A stretch of DNA of 44,127 nt from positions 1-44,127 of IMG/VR virus record IMGVR_UViG_3300042314_001708, one strand, 5' to 3'. Shown here piece by piece: positions 1 through 8,847 of this stretch (within the stretch, counting starts at the first letter, position 1; the number at the start of each line of letters is the position of its first letter). The notes beneath the pieces were generated by a model that was not told the DNA's origin, did no database searches, and was given only the letters and a program-made list of their open reading frames with translations. The translations under genes and the position numbers were made by a program. Source of the stretch: a virus.

Positions 1-578
1 CTACCCATTTGAATTTGAACCGTAGATGAGTCTGATAGTGTTCCTCCAGTAGTTGACCCTAAATAAGGGTAACATGCCCAATTTATATATCTTTCATTAG
101 CAACAGGTATTTCAAATAATTGTCCTGTATACCCACTATTTTGTACTAATCCAAAATACCAATTTCTAATAGATTGAGATGCTCCACTTAAAGTTTCATA
201 AGTTTCCCCCGTATAATTTATTCCGTCAGGATAAGAACCTGATGTATCATAAAATACATAAATATTTTTATTGAGTGGTTGTCCACAAGATTCAAATCCC
301 CAAGTTTCTTCCGGCACTACTCCGCATTGAATTAATTGGGGAACTGTGACTAATGTCGTACTCGCCGATAATTGAATATAACAATATGTGTCATAATCAA
401 AGTCATTTGGTAACGTATACCAAGCGGGTAATGGTGTTGTTGGGGATATTTGACCAGCAGTTCCATATAATGTTGCTAAATTATAACAAGTCCCAATTGT
501 TGGTCCTGGATTAGCTTCACATACCACAATATCCGAAGTTACTGTACCGGTATAGTTGGTGATTAATATTTGAGCCAT
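1..578 (-). CDS. Fibre-like virion protein, 3' end outside the window
   Basis: The reading frame opens with ATG at 578 (MAQILITNYTGTVTSD) and stays open to the window edge, giving 192 codons without a stop, so the C-terminus is missing. I do not recognise the family. The sequence is rich in Thr, Ser, Gly, Tyr and Asn with scattered cysteines (VVCEANPG, GTCYNL, IQCGVV, ESCGQP), like the extracellular-type virion proteins encoded just upstream. The MAQ start resembles that of the preceding 1066-residue protein. It is the last gene visible in the baseplate/fibre cluster and has its own TATTTAT motif 21 nt before the start. A role in the tail fibre or host contact is inferred from position and composition only. 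Confidence 0.7.
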   Translation of the reverse strand, partial: MAQILITNYTGTVTSDIVVCEANPGPTIGTCYNLATLYGTAGQISPTTPLPAWYTLPNDFDYDTYCYIQLSASTTLVTVPQLIQCGVVPEETWGFESCGQPLNKNIYVFYDTSGSYPDGINYTGETYETLSGASQSIRNWYFGLVQNSGYTGQLFEIPVANERYINWACYPYLGSTTGGTLSDSSTVQIQMG

Positions 579-599
579 AATATATTATTTCTTTATTTC

Positions 600-606
600 A
601 TAAATA
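600..606 (-). promoter_or_regulatory. TATTTAT motif upstream of the 1..578 gene
   Basis: The coding strand reads TATTTAT followed by an A-rich stretch (GAAATAAAG), ending 21 nt before the ATG at 578. It is one of twelve same-oriented intergenic copies in this window. It may be a phage promoter element. Confidence 0.4.
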
Positions 607-636
607 TATCAACTCAAATAATTTTGTAACTAGTTT

Positions 637-3600
637 TTACTTCTTTACCGAGGTTGGGGTTGGTGTTTTTGTTTTTGTTGGTGTTGGTGTTGGGGTCGTA
701 AGACAGAATCCTCCGGAACAAGCTCCAACCTTATTATAAGATACTCTAAATGGTGGTGTTGGTGGTTTGAATCCTTTAGCACAGAAATTAGGACTAGTCG
801 TTAATCCATTAACAGTTATAATTACCTCTCTATCTATACAATCAATGTAGGTAATTGACACAGGGCTTGGGTTAGTATTATTAACATTATAACATTCACA
901 AGCTGGTGATGTTTTAGTTGGTGTTGGTGTTGGTGTTTTAGTCGGAGTGACCGTAGGTGTTACTGTCTTAGTTACCGTTGGAGTTACTGTCTTAGTCGGT
1001 GTAACTGTAGGTGTTGGTAATGTAATTGTTGTTTTTGTCGGTGTAGGTGTAGTTGTAGGAGTTTTAGTTACAGTAGGAGTGGGTGTGGTTGTAGGAGTTT
1101 TAGTTACAGTAGGAGTAACTGTTTTAGTCACCGTTGGTGTTGGTGTTTTAGTAGGAGTCACCGTTGGTGTTGGTGTATTACTGCAATAATCAGGAGCTTT
1201 ATATGTATACAACGCACTACAGTTAGCATCACTAAATGTAACATATATTGAGCAGTATTGACCGTCAGCAGTAATATCTGTAAATGATATATTGTAATCA
1301 GAACTAAATGGTGGATAATAAATTGTTTGTGTACGAGAACATCCATTTGCAATTATTAACGTTCCTGTTGATGGTGGATTAGATACATGAACCACATTAG
1401 TTCCTGAAATGTAATACGTTGAGGTATTTGGGTCACAAGCCGATGGACTAATACTATCAATAGTAATTGAGCATGGACTTGCGTCTGAAGGTGTTGGGGT
1501 AATCGTTTTTGTAGGTGTTACAGTATTTGTAGGGGTAACCGTAACTGTTGGAGTAACTGTTGGCGTGAAGGAAGGTTGAGGAGTTAATGTTGGTGTGACA
1601 CTAACTTCAGGTGATGGGACAGGAATTAATCCTGATGTTGATGTTGGGGTGATACTTGGTGTTGGTGTTATTTGTATTACTTGGTCACAAGTAACATTCA
1701 TTAAAATTCTAACCGAGATTTTAACTATATCAGAAGGTTGTAAAGGATTATCACACAAACTATTTATAACAATTCTTCCACTTTCATAATCAACAATTAA
1801 ACTTCCAAATACTCCTAAACTATTTAAATAATTTTGAACAATCTGGGCATACTGTAAATTTGTTGGAACATCAGTTAAAGATGTAGACGTGTATAAATCT
1901 AGTGTTGTCGCAGTAGTTCCCACTTCAATATCAACATAAAAATAAGCCAGGTTCATTAAACAATTTGATTGTCCGTTAGTTAATTCAACAAATGTTTGAT
2001 TTAACATCTGCAAAAATCCTACAGTATCATCATTTCCACAAACAAAATCACCACTACCGAAATCATAACTATATGTTGTAACTTCTCTTAATTCACATTT
2101 TACTGTTACGGTTTTTCTTGTTGAGCATCCTTGTGAATCTGTGACTGTTAATCCATAATTTCCATTACTTAAATTGTAAACCGCAAATCCTGTTTGACCC
2201 GAAACATCTCCCTCCCAAGTTAATGTATAAGGAGGTGTCCCACTATTAATAAATGCGGTTAATGTTCCTTGTGGTAAACATCCTGAATTAACTAAATTAA
2301 AATCAACTCCATTTGAACCACCTACTGTAAAATTTTTAGTTATAGAACAACCTGAATTATTTGTTAACGTTACCCCGTAACTTCCTTGTGGGATATTTTG
2401 TAAGGTGTAATCAGTTGTTAAATTTCTTATAGTCGCTCCGTTAGATAACCCCAAAGTGAATGTTTGTCCAGTTATTGTTGTTGTAATATCAATAAAACAG
2501 GTCCCATTATTAATTCCACAAGTGGTGTTAGTAGGTATAAGTTCAAAATCAAATCCTAAATCTTGAGTTAAAGTTATAGTATCAGTGTAAGTACAGGCGG
2601 ATGTCGCATCAGTGATACTAATTGTATACGTCCCAGCAGTTAAACTACCAAAAGTAATTGTAGAATTTGCAGGTAAATTGGATTGGGTAGAAACAAATCC
2701 GTTGTTACTAACACAGGATGCGGATAACGGAGCACCTCCCCCATTAATTGTGGTTGATATAAACCCACTATTATTTGAACAATCTCTAAATCCATTATTT
2801 GACGAAATTACTCCGAATGAATTTGCAGTTTGTAAATTAAAGGTTTGACTTACATTACAAGTACTACTTACTCCCGTAAAACTAAACGCCCCTGAAGATA
2901 AACCTGTAAATGATACCGTTCTACCACTTGTAAATGTTGAGCCATTTGACGTGTAATATGTGATAGGTAAAGAACCTCCTGATAATGTTATATTAACAAC
3001 GCCATCACTTAAAAAACAAGATGGATTTGTGAATGAAAATTCCGCAATTCCTAATCTATCGTCTAACCCAACTATAACAGTTTGAGTAACTTCACAACCT
3101 GAACCATCACTAACTGTTACAACATAATTTGTATTTGTTAATCCTGTTAAATTATAATCACTTGACTGTACACCAACATTAGTTGACCAAGTAACTGTAA
3201 CAGGAGGTATTTCATTATATAGTGTTAATAAAATTTCACCATTTGGGGTTAAAGCACATGGTGATGTATTAGTAACTTCAGCGTTAATTGATAAACTACC
3301 ATAAGAACTATCAATAACCATAGTTCCTGTGTTGGCACTACATCCTCCACCATCTTCTATAATAACATAATAAGCATTCGGTGATAATCCTGATATTGTG
3401 TATGGATTGTCTGTTGATTGTGTTACAGATAATAAAGTATCATCTACATCGTACAAACTAAAGGTATTTGAATTACCTAAATTTGGTGATAATGTGATTT
3501 CAATTTCCCCATTATTTAAACCACAAGTGCTATCAACAGCAATTGTATTTGCCGATATTCCTGATGAAATATAAAAATCAATTGTTGCCGTATTATTTAC

Positions 3601-3837
3601 TGGAGTGTCATAATCACTAACAAATATTGTATATGTACCTGCAGATAACCCTGTGAAAGTATAGGCCTCTCTAACTAATAAAACTGAAGTTCCAACATAT
3701 GGTGAAATAATTTGTGCAACAAATGGGCCACTACCAGTTAATATGTTAAGTGTCGCAGCACCACTACTACATAAAATATTACCATCACAACATCCGGTTA
3801 ATCCAAGGATTTCTAAACCAATTACATTCTGTGCCAT
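637..3837 (-). CDS. SprB-repeat and Thr/Pro-rich adhesin or tail-fibre protein
   Basis: This 1066-residue protein appears to be a modular extracellular-type virion adhesin. Residues about 90-620 hold roughly six to seven immunoglobulin-like units, each ending in the pattern G-x-Y-x-[VI]-x-[VIL]-[ST]-[DN]-x-x-G-C-x-x-[ST] (for example VSDGSGCEVTQTV, LTNNSGCSITKNF, VTDSQGCSTRKTV). This is the signature of SprB repeats from flavobacterial gliding adhesins. About residues 625-720 form a separate module resembling the C-terminus of the neighbouring 981-residue protein. Two low-complexity Thr/Pro blocks follow (about 725-785 and 890-975), separated by a Cys-containing globular segment, and a third short block ends the protein. 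The ATG overlaps the preceding stop (TAATG), so translation is probably coupled. A role in surface attachment is inferred. Confidence 0.72.
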   Translation of the reverse strand: MAQNVIGLEILGLTGCCDGNILCSSGAATLNILTGSGPFVAQIISPYVGTSVLLVREAYTFTGLSAGTYTIFVSDYDTPVNNTATIDFYISSGISANTIAVDSTCGLNNGEIEITLSPNLGNSNTFSLYDVDDTLLSVTQSTDNPYTISGLSPNAYYVIIEDGGGCSANTGTMVIDSSYGSLSINAEVTNTSPCALTPNGEILLTLYNEIPPVTVTWSTNVGVQSSDYNLTGLTNTNYVVTVSDGSGCEVTQTVIVGLDDRLGIAEFSFTNPSCFLSDGVVNITLSGGSLPITYYTSNGSTFTSGRTVSFTGLSSGAFSFTGVSSTCNVSQTFNLQTANSFGVISSNNGFRDCSNNSGFISTTINGGGAPLSASCVSNNGFVSTQSNLPANSTITFGSLTAGTYTISITDATSACTYTDTITLTQDLGFDFELIPTNTTCGINNGTCFIDITTTITGQTFTLGLSNGATIRNLTTDYTLQNIPQGSYGVTLTNNSGCSITKNFTVGGSNGVDFNLVNSGCLPQGTLTAFINSGTPPYTLTWEGDVSGQTGFAVYNLSNGNYGLTVTDSQGCSTRKTVTVKCELREVTTYSYDFGSGDFVCGNDDTVGFLQMLNQTFVELTNGQSNCLMNLAYFYVDIEVGTTATTLDLYTSTSLTDVPTNLQYAQIVQNYLNSLGVFGSLIVDYESGRIVINSLCDNPLQPSDIVKISVRILMNVTCDQVIQITPTPSITPTSTSGLIPVPSPEVSVTPTLTPQPSFTPTVTPTVTVTPTNTVTPTKTITPTPSDASPCSITIDSISPSACDPNTSTYYISGTNVVHVSNPPSTGTLIIANGCSRTQTIYYPPFSSDYNISFTDITADGQYCSIYVTFSDANCSALYTYKAPDYCSNTPTPTVTPTKTPTPTVTKTVTPTVTKTPTTTPTPTVTKTPTTTPTPTKTTITLPTPTVTPTKTVTPTVTKTVTPTVTPTKTPTPTPTKTSPACECYNVNNTNPSPVSITYIDCIDREVIITVNGLTTSPNFCAKGFKPPTPPFRVSYNKVGACSGGFCLTTPTPTPTKTKTPTPTSVKK
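900..1185 (-). repeat. Degenerate tandem repeat encoding Thr/Pro-rich linker
   Basis: The DNA is built from short degenerate units of the GTTGGTGTT/GTAGGAGTT type (plus strand) that encode TPTVTKTPT-like peptide. Within it, a 29-bp sequence at 1052-1080 recurs exactly at 1088-1116, a 36-bp (12-codon) period. A similar shorter block lies at about 1490-1670. All units keep frame, so copy-number change by slippage would lengthen or shorten the linker without breaking the protein. Confidence 0.8.
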
Positions 3838-6782
3838 TAACTACAACTTATACTAAAATCTACGTTTAATTTTATTTCAATACTACTACTATTCGCAATA
3901 GGACTAAATCCTAAATACTTTATTAAAACATTACTATCAATAATCTCAAAAGTATAACCATAACTAACCAAATTCGGTAAATATTGATTTAAAGCATTGG
4001 TCCAATCCGAATTACTTGGAGTATCCGTAGGTCCATTGCCATTATATATAATACTTGAAATTACATCAATACCATCTATTGACACTATCATCTTCCATGT
4101 TGTTGAGACAGAATTTTGATTACATGTATACCCTTGCGATATTTTCTGAGAAACGTAATTAAAAATTATTTCATTTAACAATGATTGGAAACTTGTGTAA
4201 CTAGTCGTTCCATTTAACCAAGGAAAAATTGGAAATGATGTTACTCCCTGACATGCTCCATGTAAAAATAAATCCCCATCAATAATACAGGGTTTACAAA
4301 GTGTCGGAGGAATAAACGCACTACAACTTCTTGGAATCTTATATGTGTGTTTTTGTCTTTGGAATGGGGCGTTACTATATTTAATACCCGTATTCCAAAT
4401 AGTTGACGATGGGATTAGTTGTTCCGCTAATTTTGGCCAATACGTACCTAAATTTTTAACATAATCAATTAATTTTTGATATGTGAAATTATCATTAGGA
4501 ATACCAACTTGATTTGCAGATTCCAAATACCTCCAATAAATTAATGACACGTCATCATAACCACTTGATATTTGTCGGTTTGCAACATTTACTTTATTTT
4601 GCCAAAATGTGTTAGCAAATTCAAAAAATGATTGTTTATTAGGTGGGACACTTGATGTCACCCTCATCCCATTACCATAAACTTGTTGTGTTGTATTATT
4701 TGAAATCGGATATCCATATTTTGATGACATGGTCCACACATCAAATACAAGACCCGCAGCAGGATTCATGAATAAATCAATGTTTTTGACGTTCAATACT
4801 AATCTCTCGTCATTTGCATAGTAGAATGCATTAAACCCTCCATCATTAGATATTCTAGTTTTATCTCTAAACGACCAACTCTTTTTATTATCACTAATTT
4901 TGGTTAATTTAAAACCTAAATCCATATATGGGAAATTTCTAAATCTATCAAGATATTGTTGTCCATAAGTGAATTTTTTAAAATCAGTTTGAACATTAGT
5001 GTTTTGCCCCGTGAATACAGATTCGGTATTATTAACATCCTGATTACTTTGGTGAGGGGGTGTTAACTCATACCAACCAGCACCTAACTGAAAGAAGAAT
5101 GAACTAGTGTTTGCAGGTGTTTTTGGGTATCCCTCTTCATCTATAGGGTAATCCCCTTCTAAAGTATCTACCGTTACAACATTTGTGGTCGCAGTATATC
5201 CTGAAAAAGTTTGTCCAAAAATTGAATATGTGTCATTAGGATTAAAACTAATTGTCTCTTCAAGTTTAGTTCCTCCAGATATTTTAGCCCACTCAGTTCT
5301 AAAATCTCTCATATTAATTTTTTGGTCAGCAAGATAAACTGTCTCATTAAACTCAATTAACGCTTCAGGAGCTCCAACCAATCTTAATAAGAATTCTAAC
5401 GCTCTTCTCGTACCTTTTGATTTAAATAGGTACGCCGAATTAAGAATTAAATTTTTATAAAATTGATAGTTAATTTCACTTGGTGTTAAACTTCTTGACA
5501 TTCCAGGATATGGGGACTTAGTATCATTCCCAAATACCGACTTCAAAAAATCTTCTTCAGTCACAGGAGATACGTTTATATTCCATCCTAATGTTTGTGA
5601 CAAATTTTTAAGTAGTTCCGATGGTATATCATTCTTAGTATTATAATTTACAGAATTCATATACGCAAGTGCGTCAATGAATTTTTTAACTTCATCAAAA
5701 CTTCTACCATATATATGTAATACTTTATCAACTCTTTGGTCGTAAGTATCAAATTCTTTAAAGGCGTCCGTTACTAAAAATCTTGAAATTAAATTTGTCT
5801 TTGAGTTATCAAAATTTGTAGCGATAGTATTAATTTGGTTAATATACGATGTGAAATTATTTGTAATAATATCCAAATTCCATTTTCCGTACAATGGCCA
5901 AGTGGCAGTTTCAGTACCAACAAATGTTGAGCCGTTGTCATTTTGTTTTGGAACTTGGAAAATAGCACTGTATTTGGGAGTTACTAATCTATTTAACAGA
6001 TATTTCTCAATTTCATCAAACGGTTCAGTAAATGCAACTTCGGTGTAATAATCGTTAGGTTTAATTATTAGAGTTTCGTAAGAATTAACTTCACCTGAAA
6101 ATGGATTACCTGCAACAGTTAAATTAAGATAACCACTAGTTAAACTAGTAGTTGGGGTCATGTTTAATATCTCGTATTGGATATCTCTGACATATACCGC
6201 ATACTTACTATACTCTAATGTCATATTTCTCAGATATGAAACCTCAAATTCTTTAGTTTCAATATTTCTAGTAGAATTAGACGTAAAATCAATTTCAAAT
6301 GGATTACTTATCTTACCAATCGGAATACTAAAAGTTGACGTATCTTCTTCAATATCAAACTCAATGTTAACCGCAGTATAACCCGATATAAAATCACCCC
6401 CTAAAGCATATAACTCAATTGCTGCAGGAAAATAATTAATAATATGTGTAATTGAAGATGCAAATCTTTTGGTTAATGGTCCATATGTTGAGAACTTAGT
6501 TACATTAGATAAGTCAAAATTTGGATAAACTCCAAATTCTTTAGCAACAATTCGTTTAGTTTCCTCAACAGACTCTATCTGTAAATTATCTAATGTTATT
6601 GGTGATGAAAATGCTCCAATTGAGAAAGTTCGGTTAACCTTTTCAGTTAAACTTGACGTAAACTCAAAATTACCTTGAGTTAGACCTCCCCCATCAACCA
6701 CTTGGAATCCAACAATATTATCCGAAAACGTGCCAGCTCCGCTAGATGGTCTCGGTGGATATCTATATAACTTTCTCGCCAT
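3837..6782 (-). CDS. Baseplate wedge protein, gp7 / tail protein I-like
   Basis: This is a 981-residue virion protein. Around residues 345-490 it has the character of the phage tail protein I (P2 gpI) fold that is also part of T4 gp7: a helical segment with FKSKGTRRALEFLLRLVGAP at about 455-475, preceded by a helix-rich stretch containing LSQTLGWNI. The N-terminal third is mostly beta-rich. The C-terminal 120 residues look related to a module in the downstream 1066-residue protein. In contractile phages this family links the inner wedge (gp6, gp25) to peripheral fibres, which fits the gene's place in the cluster. It is coupled to both neighbours by TAATG stop/start overlaps. The family call rests on motif recognition and not on a search. 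Confidence 0.5.
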   Translation of the reverse strand: MARKLYRYPPRPSSGAGTFSDNIVGFQVVDGGGLTQGNFEFTSSLTEKVNRTFSIGAFSSPITLDNLQIESVEETKRIVAKEFGVYPNFDLSNVTKFSTYGPLTKRFASSITHIINYFPAAIELYALGGDFISGYTAVNIEFDIEEDTSTFSIPIGKISNPFEIDFTSNSTRNIETKEFEVSYLRNMTLEYSKYAVYVRDIQYEILNMTPTTSLTSGYLNLTVAGNPFSGEVNSYETLIIKPNDYYTEVAFTEPFDEIEKYLLNRLVTPKYSAIFQVPKQNDNGSTFVGTETATWPLYGKWNLDIITNNFTSYINQINTIATNFDNSKTNLISRFLVTDAFKEFDTYDQRVDKVLHIYGRSFDEVKKFIDALAYMNSVNYNTKNDIPSELLKNLSQTLGWNINVSPVTEEDFLKSVFGNDTKSPYPGMSRSLTPSEINYQFYKNLILNSAYLFKSKGTRRALEFLLRLVGAPEALIEFNETVYLADQKINMRDFRTEWAKISGGTKLEETISFNPNDTYSIFGQTFSGYTATTNVVTVDTLEGDYPIDEEGYPKTPANTSSFFFQLGAGWYELTPPHQSNQDVNNTESVFTGQNTNVQTDFKKFTYGQQYLDRFRNFPYMDLGFKLTKISDNKKSWSFRDKTRISNDGGFNAFYYANDERLVLNVKNIDLFMNPAAGLVFDVWTMSSKYGYPISNNTTQQVYGNGMRVTSSVPPNKQSFFEFANTFWQNKVNVANRQISSGYDDVSLIYWRYLESANQVGIPNDNFTYQKLIDYVKNLGTYWPKLAEQLIPSSTIWNTGIKYSNAPFQRQKHTYKIPRSCSAFIPPTLCKPCIIDGDLFLHGACQGVTSFPIFPWLNGTTSYTSFQSLLNEIIFNYVSQKISQGYTCNQNSVSTTWKMIVSIDGIDVISSIIYNGNGPTDTPSNSDWTNALNQYLPNLVSYGYTFEIIDSNVLIKYLGFSPIANSSSIEIKLNVDFSISCS

Positions 6783-7690
6783 TACTGAACTATATTGTTA
6801 AAGTTTTTACTAAAGTCAATGTTATTATTTCTATCTTGTCTAACTTCAAATAACAATTTATTATATTGGTCTCTTACTTCAAACAAATTGTATTGTTTAT
6901 AAATGTTATTACCACTATCATACATTGTGTAGATACCATCATCAATAGATTTTGTTTGATTACCAAACAAGGCAATTGCCAATGTGGAAGCATCGTGTTC
7001 AACCATCTCAACTTCAACAGAAGTTGGGTTAAAAAATGTATTACTAATTATTATATTTTGTCCGGGTTGTCCGATAAATGGAGTTGCATTTGGTTTTGAA
7101 GTAGGTGCTGAAGATGGAGATAAAGTACAAAACATCAAATTAGTTTTAGAATCCGTATATCTATATCTAACAGCTTTTTGTACTGAGTTAACTAAATTTT
7201 CAGTAACCGCCTCACAATAAAAATTTGATGTGATTAATCTAAAAAAGTTAGGTATTTTAGCTCCTGAATCTCTTAGGTATTCAACACGATGTCCAACCAA
7301 CTCTTGAGGAATGAATTTATTTTGGAATTCATTAGGAACATTACTTATGTCAATAACAATCCCCTTAATGTTTGGTAACGAGGTCAAAACTCCACAATCC
7401 GTTATTGTAGTTCTGATTTGTGCAGGTCTTATATATAAAGTATAGATACCTAACTTATTAAATTCAGACGATGGTAATGTTAGATTATATAACCCCCCTA
7501 ATATCTCAATATTAGGATTCCCTCCAGTGTCACCATTATTAAAGTAAGGTCTAATAATTGTTCTCGCATCTAATTTTTTCAGAATAAAATTACTAGTCAC
7601 ATCCCTTGATGGGGTGTAATTTAATATTACCTCAATATCTGCCGGTGAGACATCCGCTGGTCTAATTGTTCCATATGAACCTACTGCCAT
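6782..7690 (-). CDS. Virion structural protein of unknown family
   Basis: The protein has 302 residues and begins MAVGSYGTIRPADVSPADIE. I do not recognise a domain. It is beta-rich, has no signal peptide or membrane segment, and contains three or four scattered cysteines. It lies in the tightly packed run of baseplate/fibre genes, starting 2 nt after the upstream stop and ending in a TAATG overlap with the 981-residue gene, so it is almost certainly co-translated with them. A structural role in the baseplate periphery or fibre attachment is inferred from context only. Confidence 0.6.
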   Translation of the reverse strand: MAVGSYGTIRPADVSPADIEVILNYTPSRDVTSNFILKKLDARTIIRPYFNNGDTGGNPNIEILGGLYNLTLPSSEFNKLGIYTLYIRPAQIRTTITDCGVLTSLPNIKGIVIDISNVPNEFQNKFIPQELVGHRVEYLRDSGAKIPNFFRLITSNFYCEAVTENLVNSVQKAVRYRYTDSKTNLMFCTLSPSSAPTSKPNATPFIGQPGQNIIISNTFFNPTSVEVEMVEHDASTLAIALFGNQTKSIDDGIYTMYDSGNNIYKQYNLFEVRDQYNKLLFEVRQDRNNNIDFSKNFNNIVQ

Positions 7691-7692
7691 TT

Positions 7693-8847
7693 TTAACTAA
7701 ATTTAAAAAATTTATATCCATATTTTTCCAAGTCCCCAATACTATCCACCTCATTTAATCTCTCTGTTTTCTCAAGTCCTGAATTTTTTCCTCTATCAAT
7801 AAATACATTCGTTTGTATTTCGGGCTCAAATGCAACATTAATTAATTCTTCTTCTTTCACAATTGGTTCTTGAACTAACCAAGTATCAATTAAACCAAAT
7901 GATTCAAACACCTGTATCGTTGCTCCGTCAGTAAAATCAACGTAACTACTATTTTGGATTGTATAAGCAGTATAGTTTTCATTTATTTCAGTTATCTGTC
8001 CAAAAGGTTCACCATTTTGGATTATTAGAGTTTGTCGGTATTTTTGAGGTCCGTAACTTCTTAACTCTGATAATCTTGATGATGTTTGAGCAGTGATTAA
8101 GAAAGGAGTATCAATATAATTACCACTAACTTGGTCACTTACTAAATTTACAGCATCTCCTGAAAAAATGTAGTCATAAGATACTGATGTATCAGCCCAA
8201 TTACCATTCATAGGTGTGAAATATGCAGTACCGTTCGGATTATCCACTGTCACACCCGTATAAGGTATTTCTAAATATTTAACCACAGAATTAATTCCCC
8301 AAGGAGTCGTCTGTATTAAATTTATCATATACGTTACAGGTCCCCCAAAATTATTATAAGTGTGTGTTAAGTTTTCAGGTGTAAACGTATTAATATCCTC
8401 AACATACCCATCCCCCCAGTCAATTTGAAAAGTTGTTTGTTGTATAAAATTTGAAAGATTATTGGAAGTATTATAAACAATTACTGTGTACGGATTGGCC
8501 GAACTTGCGGAAAATATAAAATTACACACCACTTCTTTTTGTGAAATCGCACCATCAAACACTGAATAATGTCCGTAGTCTACAGCACTTTCTAACAAGA
8601 GAATTGGAACCGATAAATCTGTAAGAGTTGATTCTCCATTAGTTCCCCCACTTAACAACTGAGTCATAGAAGAATATACTGTAGCATACCCATAATCAAC
8701 AACCGTAGTAGTTGTTGCAGTAACTTCACAACAAGGGTCTTCATCTAACTGATTACTTGTTGTTCCCGATGGATATTGAATAGTGAAAATTTTATTCAAT
8801 ATAACTTCAGGAGATATTTTAAAATAATATTTATTTTGATTATCCAT
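7693..8847 (-). CDS. Virion structural protein with PKD-like domain
   Basis: This 384-residue protein contains a PKD-like immunoglobulin fold at about residues 110-210, marked by FQIDWGDGYVED near 146 and LTHTYNN about 15 residues later. The WGDG...HTY pair is typical of PKD domains. PKD domains are common in bacterial surface proteins and phage tail proteins and usually serve as spacers or carbohydrate/protein binding modules. The N-terminus has a Cys pair (DEDPCCEV) and a Thr-rich strand. No signal peptide is visible. The start codon overlaps the upstream stop (TAATG). A baseplate or fibre role is inferred from position between other structural genes. Confidence 0.6.
   Translation of the reverse strand: MDNQNKYYFKISPEVILNKIFTIQYPSGTTSNQLDEDPCCEVTATTTTVVDYGYATVYSSMTQLLSGGTNGESTLTDLSVPILLLESAVDYGHYSVFDGAISQKEVVCNFIFSASSANPYTVIVYNTSNNLSNFIQQTTFQIDWGDGYVEDINTFTPENLTHTYNNFGGPVTYMINLIQTTPWGINSVVKYLEIPYTGVTVDNPNGTAYFTPMNGNWADTSVSYDYIFSGDAVNLVSDQVSGNYIDTPFLITAQTSSRLSELRSYGPQKYRQTLIIQNGEPFGQITEINENYTAYTIQNSSYVDFTDGATIQVFESFGLIDTWLVQEPIVKEEELINVAFEPEIQTNVFIDRGKNSGLEKTERLNEVDSIGDLEKYGYKFFKFS

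Noticed and set aside
900-1185. Possible CRISPR-like direct repeats
   Set aside because: The repeat units are short, degenerate, without unique spacers, and translate in frame as a Thr/Pro linker.
947-1189. Plus-strand ORF encoding a Val/Gly repeat protein (MTVGVTVLVTVGVTVL)
   Set aside because: It is the antisense shadow of the Thr/Pro repeat block in the 1066-residue gene. Repetitive DNA keeps several frames open; there is no promoter and all other genes are on the minus strand.
900-3837. Possible diversity-generating retroelement target in the fibre-like gene
   Set aside because: No reverse transcriptase gene and no template/variable repeat pair with adenine-specific differences were seen in the window.
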